Source of the DNA: Lachnospiraceae bacterium GAM79
Lineage (GTDB): Bacteria; Bacillota; Clostridia; Lachnospirales; Lachnospiraceae
Length of the DNA stretch: 64,000 nt
NCBI GenBank assembly: GCA_003584705.1
Contig: AP018536.1
Coordinates: 1,116,001-1,180,000 of the forward strand
Reading direction: 5' to 3'
A model generated the notes under the pieces. It did no database searches. It was not told the origin of the DNA and saw only the letters and a list, made by a program, of their open reading frames with translations. Positions 33,753 through 42,695 of this stretch are shown piece after piece (position 1 is the first letter of the stretch; every line of letters begins with the position of its first letter). The translations under genes were made by a program, and so were the position numbers.

Positions 33753-34898
33753 ATGAAAAAACAAAATGAAAACGGACGGATCCCCGAGGATCGTCTGAGC
33801 AGAGCAAATAAGCGTAAGAAAAACAACACCATAGCATCCATTCTGGTCATGACCGGATGCCTGCTGGTGTTAGTACTGGTAACGTATGTTGCGGGAATCC
33901 TGTATTCCTGGATCGACAGCAAGTTCCAGAATAATGCCAACGATCTGGCGGCAGCAGCGGAAGCCGGAAGCCAGACGGAAGAGAGCACACAGGAAGTGGT
34001 GAAGACCTATACGCAGGAGGAAGTGGATGCCCTGATCGCTGAAGCAAAGCAGCAGGCTGAGGACGAGGAAGAGAACAAGATCCTCTCCGGGATCCGTGAT
34101 GGTCTGACCTCCGGCACTACCATGGTAGAGACCCTGCGTCCTTACTATCCCAATGAACTGGTCGTTGTGAGCAACGGAACCTTTAATTTCGTACCCATTC
34201 GTGATGATTTGCAGAAAAATGATTATGTATTGGAGAACCTGAACATTCTCGAGGACGGAGAAGTGCAGTATATGCAGGACGGTCAGGTAGTATCCCACAA
34301 GGGAATCGACGTCTCCAAGCATCAGGGCAATATCGACTGGACCAAGGTAGCCGCAGACGGTGTGGAATTCGCATTCATCCGTGTAGGCCTCAGAGGCTAC
34401 GGCACTGAGGGTAAGCTGGTGGAGGACGAATACTTTGAGCAGAATGTCAAGGGAGCATTACAGGCAGGAATCAAAGTAGGTGTCTACTTCTACTCTCAGG
34501 CCATCACAGACGAGGAACTGTTGGAAGAAGCCAATCTGGTACTGGAAAAGGTAAAACCTTATAACATCGAACTGCCCATCGTCTTCGACGTGGAAAAAGT
34601 CAGCGGCGGCAAGGGCCGTGCCAACGAACTGAGCGTGGAAGAGAGAACCCGCCTGACCGCCCTGTTCTGCCAGACCATCCAGGATGCCGGCTACAAGCCC
34701 ATGATCTATCACAACATGGAGATGGGAACACTGATGCTGGATCTGGGACAGCTGGAACAGTACGATAAGTGGTTCGCTTATTATAATGATGATCTGTATT
34801 ATCCGTATGCCTATAAGGTATGGCAGTACAGCGAAAAAGGTGCTGTGGACGGTATTAATGAGGAAGTGGATCTGAATATCTGGTTCGGGGACTTCTAA
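33753..34898 (+). CDS. membrane-anchored GH25 lysozyme
   Basis: 381 residues: a cytoplasmic Lys/Arg-rich start, one membrane anchor at about 31-52 (SILVMTGCLLVLVLVTYVAG), a linker with Glu/Gln-rich helices, then a GH25 domain at about 182-381. Catalytic-face motifs are KGIDVSKHQGNIDW, FAFIRVGLRGYGTEG, VGVYFYSQAI and the DxE site PIVFDVEKV. GH25 enzymes cut the N-acetylmuramyl-N-acetylglucosamine bond in peptidoglycan. AAGGAGAG precedes the ATG. It may act in remodelling the wall; its place after sigF may be chance. Confidence 0.92.
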   Translation: MKKQNENGRIPEDRLSRANKRKKNNTIASILVMTGCLLVLVLVTYVAGILYSWIDSKFQNNANDLAAAAEAGSQTEESTQEVVKTYTQEEVDALIAEAKQQAEDEEENKILSGIRDGLTSGTTMVETLRPYYPNELVVVSNGTFNFVPIRDDLQKNDYVLENLNILEDGEVQYMQDGQVVSHKGIDVSKHQGNIDWTKVAADGVEFAFIRVGLRGYGTEGKLVEDEYFEQNVKGALQAGIKVGVYFYSQAITDEELLEEANLVLEKVKPYNIELPIVFDVEKVSGGKGRANELSVEERTRLTALFCQTIQDAGYKPMIYHNMEMGTLMLDLGQLEQYDKWFAYYNDDLYYPYAYKVWQYSEKGAVDGINEEVDLNIWFGDF

Positions 34899-34928
34899 AG
34901 GGTGATTACGATGAAAGAGAAGATCTAG

Positions 34929-35636
34929 ATGAAAGACTGTAGAAGGACATTACTGGACGAATTTGTGAAGCTGTCGAAGGATTGGGACAACAATAATATG
35001 TTATATAATTCTCTTATGTTTTCTAAATTATATCCTGGAGATGTTGAAAATAGCGTAGCAGATGCTTCACTGATGCCGAAGCAGAGTGATAAAAAGATGA
35101 GAAATGATATCATGACAAGCTGGTGGACTCCGACTAAAATCTTTTTATTGGGAAATAAGAAGGAGTTAATGCAAAAATCAAGGAAAGAATTGGAGGAAGT
35201 CTTATTGGAACTGATTCCTATGGGGAAGGATGAAGAGCAACTCCGAGGAAGCTTATCAAAAATTCGGCATGAAAAAACAGGGGAAAAAATAGAAAAAGAC
35301 GTTATAGATGCATTTATGGGGTTCCTTGGATCAGTTTATGCCGTGGGCAATATGACAAGTGCAGCAGTGACATCCAGGGGTGGTGCCTTGGATAATTGGG
35401 ATGCAAAACTGAAAAACATACATGAGAATGACATAAAAGAAGAAGCCAAGTGGGTTGATTATGTAAAGACCAATAAATTTGAGTGTTATTTTGTGGATAA
35501 GGACCCGCATAAAGAAATAATACCATTTTGGAGTTATGGTCCCAGTAAATTAGCAAACGCAACGGATAAGGATTGGAAGGAATATTTCGAAAACGCAAAA
35601 AAAATGATTGAAGAAAGAGACAAATTGAAAGCCTGA
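34929..35636 (+). CDS. hypothetical AT-rich protein
   Basis: 235 residues, not recognised. It is mostly helical and charged, with no signal peptide and no clear membrane span; one stretch (AFMGFLGSVYAVGNMTSAAV near 136-155) is hydrophobic. Lys-rich composition and AT-rich codons differ from the GH25 gene just before it, which points to transfer. The ribosome site is a weak GAGAAG. It is followed by a good terminator. Confidence 0.6.
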   Translation: MKDCRRTLLDEFVKLSKDWDNNNMLYNSLMFSKLYPGDVENSVADASLMPKQSDKKMRNDIMTSWWTPTKIFLLGNKKELMQKSRKELEEVLLELIPMGKDEEQLRGSLSKIRHEKTGEKIEKDVIDAFMGFLGSVYAVGNMTSAAVTSRGGALDNWDAKLKNIHENDIKEEAKWVDYVKTNKFECYFVDKDPHKEIIPFWSYGPSKLANATDKDWKEYFENAKKMIEERDKLKA

Positions 35637-35707
35637 ATAGATATTCATTCACTTGCGAATATAGCTCCTATAATACAAATAATGATACTTTTTAAAAGTA
35701 AGACTTT

Positions 35708-35738
35708 AAACGAGACGGTTGCGGCCGTCTCGTTTTAT
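35708..35738 (+). terminator. terminator after the AT-rich gene
   Basis: AAACGAGACGG pairs with CCGTCTCGTTT around a six-base loop, followed by TAT. Confidence 0.85.
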
Positions 35739-36436
35739 GTAGCCAGAAATTTTTTATAACCTTATCCATATCCCCATATCCAAAAATCATTTTATTTTCT
35801 AAATATACTACCACTTATTTACAAAAACATTGATTTTACAGTACTTTGCAGGAACTGTTATCTCAACTCTATAGAATCTAGAGATAAGTCGAAAAGACAT
35901 GGGCTTTTCCTATTCTTTGCTGCCGCAGCTTCAAAAATATGTGATCCCGGTGACACTCAGAGAAGGTACGGGAAACAGACGGCTGGCAGTGAAGTATTTG
36001 AAGGAACTGATTAACGGCTCTGAATATACATAATATGCAGAGCAGGCGTGTCTTCGCGGATTATGAAACGGCTCGCAGACATGGTAGTAAAAAGTGTGAG
36101 GAAGAGCATATTGCGATTCCCCGGTTTTCACCACATAATATATTACAGCCAGAACTTCCCGGCAGGGAGGAATGCATAGGAATAAGCAGCGGGAACAGCA
36201 TGCATAAAGCCGGTGGAGAATGTCTGACATGGGATTCTTGCGAGATTCCTGCGGAGGAAGAGGAGCGGGTGGATTCCCAGAGAAAGGATCGCTTTGAATA
36301 TCAGTTTTTCCGAATCCCCTGTATCTGGAGGCAGATTTTCCGGAGATGGAAGAGGTGCAGGATGAGAAGCAGAGAGCACAGCGGGTTCGCGGGTGAGGCA
36401 GAAACTATATGGGACAAAGTATATTAAGGAGTCTGA
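35739..36436. other. degenerate intergenic stretch with coding remnants
   Basis: No intact gene is visible in about 700 bases. A 44-codon frame at 35899-36033 (MGFSYSLLPQLQKY, ending GSEYT) has no ribosome site. Its last codons coincide with GGCTCTGAATA, the terminal repeat of the 145-bp family A element (36016-36026). Near 36300-36390 another frame reads PNPLYLEADFPEMEEVQDEK, which looks like the tail of a lost acidic protein. The longer open frame at 36035-36427 is rich in Arg/Ser/Cys and seems accidental. I read this as a scar of gene loss. Confidence 0.4.
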
Positions 36437-36604
36437 ATGAGCAGAAGCTATAAGCATACGCCGGTATATGAGGCGAAGGGGAACAGAAGCAAGGAGCGAT
36501 CCCGCTTCCAGAAAGCTCGACAGATATCAGAAGTGCTACCGAAGGAAATGAGAAAAGGAGGAAGGATATGCATTATGTTATCGGCGACATACATAACGAC
36601 CTGA
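36437..36604 (+). CDS. small basic protein, SRSYKHTP type
   Basis: 55 codons beginning MSRSYKHTPVYEAKGNRSK and rich in Arg/Lys. AAGGAG lies six bases upstream, a clear ribosome site. It overlaps the first 37 bases of the phosphoesterase gene in another frame. Short basic proteins starting MSRSYKxxP are common in phages and mobile elements, with unknown function. The last residues, read inside the next gene, may be an extension without meaning. Confidence 0.5.
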   Translation: MSRSYKHTPVYEAKGNRSKERSRFQKARQISEVLPKEMRKGGRICIMLSATYITT

Positions 36605-37266
36605 AGAAACTGAAACAGATCCTAAAGCAGATCAATATCACCAGGGATGATGAACTGATCGTCCTTGGTGATGTGTTTGACCGGGGTGGAGAAACTGCGG
36701 ACCCCTTCGGGGTATATTGTGCCCTTGCCGGCTTGCAGGGAAGGTGCTCCTGGATACGAGGCAACCACGATGACTGGCTGGCAAATTACACTTATGAGTA
36801 TTTTAATACTCCGGAGAAAAAACGGCACAAATTAGCTCCCTACGGTTACAATAGTTTTGAACTGCTGCGACAGCGTATTACCGAAGTAGACATGCGGAAC
36901 ATTGCTGATCTGATCAAGGGACTGCCGCTACAGAAGGAACTGGAGCTGGAGGGAAAGAAATATCTGTTTGCCCATGCCATGACTTCTCATCCGGATGTCC
37001 GGGAGGAGGACCGATATTACATGCGGGGGACGATGGATATTGACTGCTTTTTCTTTGAAGGTATCGATGGATATATCTCCATGTGCGGTCATACACCCAC
37101 GGACAGCATTGTGTGGAAGAAGGACAGAAGATATCTGGACGAGCCGGGCAATTCCATCTGGTGCAACGACAGACATAACGTATATCTCTTAGATTGCGGA
37201 TGTGGCTTTGCCGGTGGAAGACTTGCCTGTCTCTGTCTGGAGACAAAAGAGCGATTTTACGCCTGA
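36568..37266 (+). CDS. calcineurin-like metallophosphoesterase
   Basis: 232 residues with the metal-site motifs of the PPP/ApaH-like superfamily: GDIHNDLKKL at 6-15, VLGDVFDRGG near 31-40, WIRGNHDDWL near 57-66, FAHA near 133 and CGHTPTDS near 173. Likely substrates are phosphoproteins or dinucleoside polyphosphates; sequence does not decide. AAGGAGGAAGG precedes the ATG. Two small genes follow on the same strand with tight spacing, forming a probable operon. Confidence 0.9.
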   Translation: MHYVIGDIHNDLKKLKQILKQINITRDDELIVLGDVFDRGGETADPFGVYCALAGLQGRCSWIRGNHDDWLANYTYEYFNTPEKKRHKLAPYGYNSFELLRQRITEVDMRNIADLIKGLPLQKELELEGKKYLFAHAMTSHPDVREEDRYYMRGTMDIDCFFFEGIDGYISMCGHTPTDSIVWKKDRRYLDEPGNSIWCNDRHNVYLLDCGCGFAGGRLACLCLETKERFYA

Positions 37267-37285
37267 AAACGGGAGGAGGATATTT

Positions 37286-37600
37286 ATGTACAGGAATTAT
37301 TTCTACATCGACCGGGTGGAGATCGTATTGTATCAGAAACCCCGAGATATTGTCCGGAGTACGGAAGGAAAGCTTTTGTTTCGGGACTTGAAACCTTATT
37401 TACAGATATTCGGATATTTTTCTGTAGTGGACAGAGACAACTGGTCCGGTGAAATGTATAAGTACAGAGATAACATACCGGAGAAATACGATGACAGGCC
37501 CGTATATGGAATCGGTATGGAGGATAATCCCGATGCGGATACATTGCCGCCAAAGCGGCTGGTGATCGTGCTTTCAGAGAATGAAAAGGAAGAATCATGA
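37286..37600 (+). CDS. hypothetical protein in phosphoesterase operon
   Basis: 104 residues from an ATG with GGGAGGAGG upstream. It starts MYRNYFYIDRVEIVLYQKPR and has a Tyr-rich, mixed alpha/beta look without known motifs. Its stop overlaps the ATG of the next small gene. Function unknown; coupling suggests a shared role with its neighbours. Confidence 0.65.
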   Translation: MYRNYFYIDRVEIVLYQKPRDIVRSTEGKLLFRDLKPYLQIFGYFSVVDRDNWSGEMYKYRDNIPEKYDDRPVYGIGMEDNPDADTLPPKRLVIVLSENEKEES

Positions 37601-37770
37601 AAAAGTTTATCTCTTTTCAGATACATGAGGATTACGGAAAGATCTTCTGGATCAGAGATGATCTGTATCGGGAAAACTACCATAATGTGATTGAACCGTT
37701 GATCTATTATCCGGGAAATCGGAGATTTCTGAGTTCTCCGATCTGCGGATGCGACGAGAATCGGATTTAG
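37597..37770 (+). CDS. hypothetical small protein, 57 residues
   Basis: Starts MKKFISFQIHEDYGKIFWIR and ends with PICGCDENRI. It overlaps the previous gene by an ATGA and has AAAGGAAG upstream. The stop codon overlaps that of the convergent thioesterase gene. Not recognised; the translational coupling makes it likely to be real. Confidence 0.6.
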   Translation: MKKFISFQIHEDYGKIFWIRDDLYRENYHNVIEPLIYYPGNRRFLSSPICGCDENRI

Positions 37771-38285
37771 AATCCTTCCTTCTTACGAACTAATCTTAAC
37801 TCTCTTCTCTTAATGGCATTATCCCACTCCATGCGTTCCCCGTCGTTCTCTAAGATGAGGCCGGGAACCGGGGTGGGTTTTCCATTGTCTCCCATAGCGA
37901 CCATGACAAAATAAGCCCGGTTGATAGGGTGTCTGGTGCCGTCCTGCTCCTCGCGGTAGGTATCCACGCGTACTTCCATAGAGGTATGTCCTACATGGGT
38001 GACCTTGCCAATCAGTACGATAATGTCATTCAGATAGGCACCGGATTTGAAATACAGGTTATCGATGGCTACGGTGGTGGCATCTCTGCCGCAATGTCTT
38101 CTGGCGGTGGCACCGGCTACTTCGTCGATCCATTCCAAAAGTCTTCCGCCGAACAGTCTGCCGAAGCCGTTGATATCCGGATGAATGACTACGTGCAGCT
38201 GATGGGTCTCGGAATCGGAGACTTTTTTTGCGGGAAGTGTACTCGTCTTTTTTTCTGTATTTTCAGTCGTATCTGCTGTATTCAT
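37767..38285 (-). CDS. acyl-CoA thioesterase, hotdog fold
   Basis: 172 residues. The hotdog core includes INGFGRLFGGRLLEWIDEVA near 35-54, with the active-site region of YciA/BACH-type acyl-CoA thioesterases (GGRLLEWID followed by ARRHCGRDATTVAIDNLYF). FKSGAYLNDIIVLIGKVTHV and TSMEVRVDTYRE are further family blocks. It hydrolyses acyl-CoA to free acid and CoA; the chain length is not evident. GTGAGG precedes the ATG. Confidence 0.9.
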   Translation of the reverse strand: MNTADTTENTEKKTSTLPAKKVSDSETHQLHVVIHPDINGFGRLFGGRLLEWIDEVAGATARRHCGRDATTVAIDNLYFKSGAYLNDIIVLIGKVTHVGHTSMEVRVDTYREEQDGTRHPINRAYFVMVAMGDNGKPTPVPGLILENDGERMEWDNAIKRRELRLVRKKEGF

Positions 38286-38517
38286 AGTTGTAAAACCTCA
38301 CATATATTTTGAAATCTAAAATTCTTCACTCAAAACGACGCAAACAGTAAGTGGGGCAGCGTCTGCACATATATAAAGATAGTATAGCACATTTTGGAAA
38401 AAAATGCCATCCGTATATGATTTTCGGTTTTGGGATATTCTATTGTGTGCAGAAAAAGATCATTTGCAGATCCTTTGATAACTGCCGGGAGCAGAACTTT
38501 GCGAAAGGGGAACGGAG

Positions 38518-39003
38518 ATGCTGATCAGACAATTATTGCTCATAGTAACCGGGGCCAGTTACGGCCTGCTGTCGGCAGCCGGAGTGTTTACAGTGCTGGT
38601 GGCGGTGGGGCTGATCCCCCGGTTCGCAGGCAAGACCCATACCGCACGTTATGTACTTCTCTATGAGGAAATGGTCATTTTCGGGACGCTGGCGGGATGT
38701 TTTGTTACGATTTTCCCAGAGTACAGTCAGTGGGGAAATTATCTGCGGGAACACTTCCCGGAACAGATGAGGCTGTGGACGGCAGCGGGCATTGGAGCAC
38801 AGGCGGTTTTCGGGCTGTTTGCCGGAATGTTCATCGGCTGTCTGGCGCTGGCCATTGCTGAGATGCTGGACAGTATTCCTATTTTTGCCAGAAGAATCTC
38901 TTTCCGCCACGGGCTGGGCGGGGCCATTCTGGGGATGGCAGCGGGAAAGATCTGCGGGTCACTGTTTTATTTTGCCACAGAACTGCATCGAACCGTGCAA
39001 TAA
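38518..39003 (+). CDS. spoVAB: stage V sporulation protein AB
   Basis: 161 residues with about four membrane segments: GLLSAAGVFTVLVAVGLIPR, LLYEEMVIFGTLAGCFVTIF, AVFGLFAGMFIGCLALAIAE and GLGGAILGMAAGKICGSLFY. The pattern and the following spoVAA fit SpoVAB, part of the SpoVA channel that moves dipicolinic acid into the forespore and out at germination. GAAAGGGGA lies before the ATG. The order here is AB then AA, the reverse of Bacillus. Confidence 0.82.
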   Translation: MLIRQLLLIVTGASYGLLSAAGVFTVLVAVGLIPRFAGKTHTARYVLLYEEMVIFGTLAGCFVTIFPEYSQWGNYLREHFPEQMRLWTAAGIGAQAVFGLFAGMFIGCLALAIAEMLDSIPIFARRISFRHGLGGAILGMAAGKICGSLFYFATELHRTVQ

Positions 39004-39102
39004 GCAGGGGAATTCTTCCGGAGGAGCAAGCACACAAATAATATGGACAATCTGGGAAAATATGTCTATGCAGAGCAGAAACGGCAGGAAGGGACAGGGT
39101 AT

Positions 39103-39729
39103 ATGAAGCAGCAGACGGTTTATCTGAAATGTGACAGAAGTGCGGAGGTGCAGGCACAGGATGTTTTCCTGAAAGATGTGGCAGAGATTCGCTGTCAGGA
39201 TCCGGTATTGCAGGCAAAACTAAAAGCCATCAAAATTTATCATTTTCCCAAGGACGGCGAAAAACGATGTGTGATCAGTTGTCTGAAACTGGTAAGTCTT
39301 ATGGAAGAAATCTGTCCGGAGATCGATGTGCAGGTGGTTGGAGAGACAGATGTGCTGGTGGAATGGATCTGTGTGAACAGACACAAAGGCTGGCAGCAGT
39401 GGATCAAGGCTGCTTTTGTGTGCCTGATCAGCTTTTTCGGTACAGCCTATACGATCATGGCTTACCATAATGATGTGGGGATCAATGAGGTTTTCACGGA
39501 AGTGTACCGGATGGCCATGGGTGCTGAACCCGGAGGCTTGAATACGTTGGAAGTATTCTATTCTCTTGGGCTGGCAGCTGGCATTATCGTTTTCTTCAAT
39601 CATGTCGGTGGCAGGCGCCTGACCAAGGATCCTACCCCCGTCGAAGTCTCCATCAAAAACTACGAGACCGACGTGGATAAGACCCTGATCGAACAAGCAG
39701 GAAGAGAAGGAAAAGAGCTGGAAAGCTGA
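39103..39729 (+). CDS. spoVAA: stage V sporulation protein AA
   Basis: 208 residues. A soluble N-terminal domain (VYLKCDRSAEVQAQDVFLKD) is followed by two membrane helices (WIKAAFVCLISFFGTAYTIM; VFYSLGLAAGIIVFFNHVGG) and a short acidic tail with DPTPVEVSIKNYE, as in SpoVAA. ATG at 39103 is chosen because AGGAAGGG precedes it and the protein then starts at MKQQTVYLK; an ATG 20 codons earlier is in frame but farther from its GGAGGAG. It directly follows spoVAB. Confidence 0.85.
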   Translation: MKQQTVYLKCDRSAEVQAQDVFLKDVAEIRCQDPVLQAKLKAIKIYHFPKDGEKRCVISCLKLVSLMEEICPEIDVQVVGETDVLVEWICVNRHKGWQQWIKAAFVCLISFFGTAYTIMAYHNDVGINEVFTEVYRMAMGAEPGGLNTLEVFYSLGLAAGIIVFFNHVGGRRLTKDPTPVEVSIKNYETDVDKTLIEQAGREGKELES

Positions 39730-39736
39730 CCTTCCC

Positions 39737-41872
39737 TTATTTTAGCGGAATCATTTCGGAATAAGAGGTATTCCCCTGGGAATCCTTCATGAAGAAGATG
39801 CATACGTAATTTTCCGGGTGATCCAGCGGCTGTACCACGGTATGATAATCACCGGTCAGATCCACATCGAAGCCCATCATCCAGCCGGATTTTTCCCAGT
39901 CGAAGAAGTTCAACAGATTACCGTTATCATCCCGGGTCACGTAGCTGCATCTTGCCACTAAGGACATAGTCTCATAGTCATCCAGATGGATCAACTGCTT
40001 GCTGGCACTCTGCAATTCCGCATCGTCATGATCCAGAGGAATCGCACTACGGATGATACCATCGGGATATTCGTCGCTGACGACGATCTGTACTTTCGCC
40101 GTCTGGGATTCCCAGTTGTCAGTATAATTCATCAGCACCGCATGTGCCAGATAACGATTCTCTGTGTCGCTGATATCGGTCTCTGTCAGGATCATGGGAA
40201 TATCGGAGAGACCGTCCTGATCCTGCATGTAGACAGCATTATTTTTGTAAGCAGCATGTAAGAAACCATTTTCATCCAGAGTCACACGGGTACTTCCCTG
40301 AATGAAGAGATACATATCATCGGCACGTTCGTCTTCCTCCGCGGTAATATAGCCTTCGTCCCTGGCTTTGCAGAGGATGTAGTAGCCGCCGGAGGCAAAG
40401 TTCGCCTGCTGTTCGGGGGTCAGCTGCACGGTAATGTCGGATTCATCGTAAGCACCGTCGTTCTGGGTGGTGACGGAAGTCTCCGCATTGGAGATCTCTC
40501 GATCTGCCAGCAGGGTGTCACCGTTTTCAATGGCGTAAAAATCTTCCAGAAAACGGGTGTAATTGGGAGCAAAGTCCAGATAATATAACATTTCAATGCA
40601 GGCATCCCGGTAATCCGTATCCGTCTGGTAAGGATAGCAGATAGAGATTCCTCCGGCATTGTCCATGTTGGTGTCGGAATAGACGATACAGTTTTCTACG
40701 GCCTCTGTGGCAGCCTGTGCGGCTTCAGAATCATTCCCCACCAGTTCTAACAGATGCAGGACATCCACCATGCCGTAATTCATATCGGAGGAGTAAGTAC
40801 CGAAGTCTCTCACCCGTGCACGGTTACGCACCAGTCTGGGGTAATTCTGCACATCCAGAGAAGTGTCCAGTTCCGCAAAATAATCGTTCAGAGCTTCTTC
40901 GGCTTCAGCATAGGCGCTCAGATCGACGCAGGAGAGCGTCAGGTCGGAATACAGATTCGGATAGATGTCGAAGACGTATTCCCCGTAATCCATGTAGGAA
41001 TCCACGATATATTCCCCCATGACATCGCCTGGGATCACCTCATCGGACAGCTCTGACAGGAAATCGTAATTCCAGCCCCAACCGGGTTCGGTCTCCTGGG
41101 AGGCAATCATATAGTTGGCGTAGGGAGCCAGCACGGAAGCCACTTCCAGGGAACTCATCAGGCAGGCATCAAAGCCGATCCATTCCAGTTTTGTCATGTG
41201 TGCACCCACGGAATCTTCCAGCGCCTCGGACAGTTCATCCAGCGTCAGAAGGTCACGGAAATTCTCATCTACGCCGTAGCCCAGCACTGGTCCGCCGCCG
41301 TGATCCCAGAGGATCAGGCTGTAGGAATCTGCCGGGAAGAAATCAAAACCGTAATTTAAAAAGCTGCTCAAAGTCAGGGGATCCCCCATGTTTTCCGCCG
41401 GATAGGTATCCACGGGGACGAAACCGGTGTCGGTCAACAGCAGGACGGTGCATTCGTCACTGGACAGGCCGCGGTCCTGCCATTCGGATGCACCACCGGC
41501 ATAGACCAGAATATTATTGTGCGCTGTGTCCACTCCGGCCGTTTCCATCTCGTCCAGATCCAGACTGGCATTACCGTAATCGGATTCCAGATCTGAGCCT
41601 ACCAGATAGACCATGATGGTCTGGACCTCACCGATAGCATCCAGCGAGTCGTAATCCATCTGGGGAATAGGGGTGGAAGACGGCTGTGATTCGGTATGGT
41701 AAGTACCATGACCGTGAGGCGAGGATGCCTGCGAATTGTTTTGTCCGGCATACTCCAGGATCTGTGCAAATACGCCCATAGGCGTGGTACGGATGCGGCA
41801 CCCGGTCAGAACCACGGGGACCAGCAGCAGACCCCAAAGGGCCCGTAACTTTTTCCTTGTTCTTTTTTTCAT
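39737..41872 (-). CDS. clostripain-family (C11) cysteine protease lipoprotein
   Basis: About 711 residues. A lipoprotein signal is visible (LWGLLLVPVVLTGCR, lipobox LTGC near 25). The C11 peptidase core follows: MVYLVGSDLES near 75-85, the catalytic His in LILWDHGGGPVLGYG near 189 and the catalytic Cys in WIGFDACLMSSLEVA near 236. The C-terminal half is a beta-rich domain. Clostripains cut after Arg or Lys. ATG at 41872 has GGGAG upstream; the open frame upstream of it has no site. It is convergent with spoVAA, seven bases apart, and interrupts the spoVA group. Confidence 0.9.
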   Translation of the reverse strand: MKKRTRKKLRALWGLLLVPVVLTGCRIRTTPMGVFAQILEYAGQNNSQASSPHGHGTYHTESQPSSTPIPQMDYDSLDAIGEVQTIMVYLVGSDLESDYGNASLDLDEMETAGVDTAHNNILVYAGGASEWQDRGLSSDECTVLLLTDTGFVPVDTYPAENMGDPLTLSSFLNYGFDFFPADSYSLILWDHGGGPVLGYGVDENFRDLLTLDELSEALEDSVGAHMTKLEWIGFDACLMSSLEVASVLAPYANYMIASQETEPGWGWNYDFLSELSDEVIPGDVMGEYIVDSYMDYGEYVFDIYPNLYSDLTLSCVDLSAYAEAEEALNDYFAELDTSLDVQNYPRLVRNRARVRDFGTYSSDMNYGMVDVLHLLELVGNDSEAAQAATEAVENCIVYSDTNMDNAGGISICYPYQTDTDYRDACIEMLYYLDFAPNYTRFLEDFYAIENGDTLLADREISNAETSVTTQNDGAYDESDITVQLTPEQQANFASGGYYILCKARDEGYITAEEDERADDMYLFIQGSTRVTLDENGFLHAAYKNNAVYMQDQDGLSDIPMILTETDISDTENRYLAHAVLMNYTDNWESQTAKVQIVVSDEYPDGIIRSAIPLDHDDAELQSASKQLIHLDDYETMSLVARCSYVTRDDNGNLLNFFDWEKSGWMMGFDVDLTGDYHTVVQPLDHPENYVCIFFMKDSQGNTSYSEMIPLK

Positions 41873-42078
41873 AATAATCTCCCTCATGAAATAAAATTTA
41901 TACTCATCGCCCATTATCGCATGAAAAAAAGAGAGCGTCAAACAGTGTAATTGCTTACAATCTGAAAAAATACCAAAGAAAAAACAAAATTCTGGTTCTT
42001 TCTTTTTTTCGGAAAAAGATGGGGAGCCGGAATCCGGTGGACAGTCAGAACCACAGGAAAGAAGAAAAGACTTTTTTA

Positions 42079-42325
42079 CAGGAAAACGGTGTGGACCTCA
42101 TGATCCGGGTACATGACACCGGAATCGGTATGGCCATCACGGATCAGCTGGTACAGCTCATGGGCGGAGAAATCGTCGTAGAGAGTCTGAAAGATAAGGG
42201 CTCGGATTTCACCGTGTTTTTTCAGCTGCCTCTGGCAGAGGAAGGCAGTATCGAAGAGAAAACGACAACAGAGAATCGGGAACAGAATGCGGATAACGCG
42301 TTCCGCGGCCGCAGGATCCTGCGAC
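42079..42325 (+). pseudogene. histidine kinase / receiver remnant
   Basis: Readable pieces are VDLMIRVHDTGIGM (G1 box), then directly ITDQLVQLMGGEIVVESLKD and FTVFFQLPLAE, and the first residues of a receiver domain (FRGRRIL). The F and G2 boxes between are gone. The short shared word GGTATG at the GIGM and expected GLGMA sites suggests deletion between small repeats. There is no N-terminal part. It ends in a palindrome that joins it to an unrelated remnant. Confidence 0.75.
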
Positions 42326-42326
42326 C

Positions 42327-42584
42327 GCGGAGGTCTATTTCGACGGTATTGGATGGCTTCCGGTGGATGTGACACCGGGGTATTATTATGACGCGGTGAA
42401 ATTGCAGCAGATGGTGGCGACACCGGATATGGTGCACAAGACACTGGCAGAAGATCATAATCTTATGGATGCGGAACAGATCACGGATACCGGAAATGAT
42501 ATGGATACCGTCGTGGCAGAGGTCGCGGAGCTGTTGAGAAGTCTGTTTTTATGGAAGAAAACTGTGTTAAAAGAAAATTTGTAA
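42327..42584 (+). pseudogene. transglutaminase-like domain protein remnant
   Basis: The frame reads AEVYFDGIGWLPVDVTPGYY, the conserved Asp-containing end of a bacterial transglutaminase-like core, then DMVHKTLAEDHNLMDAEQIT and a short tail ending in KKTVLKENL. The Cys and His parts of the core are missing. The remnant begins at the 28-bp palindrome where the kinase remnant ends. Confidence 0.65.
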
Positions 42585-42695
42585 ATAGAAGCATACATAA
42601 AAAGAGTGAAAACGGACATTCTGTTATCAGAGAGAGCAGTCACAGAGTCTGCCTGCCGTGCAAGCGGCCGGGCGGCGGAAAGGCATGGTACATCT

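Noticed and set aside
36035..36427. A 130-codon gene before the phosphoesterase
   Set aside because: Arg/Ser/Cys-rich composition, no ribosome site, and another frame in the same stretch shows better coding remnants.
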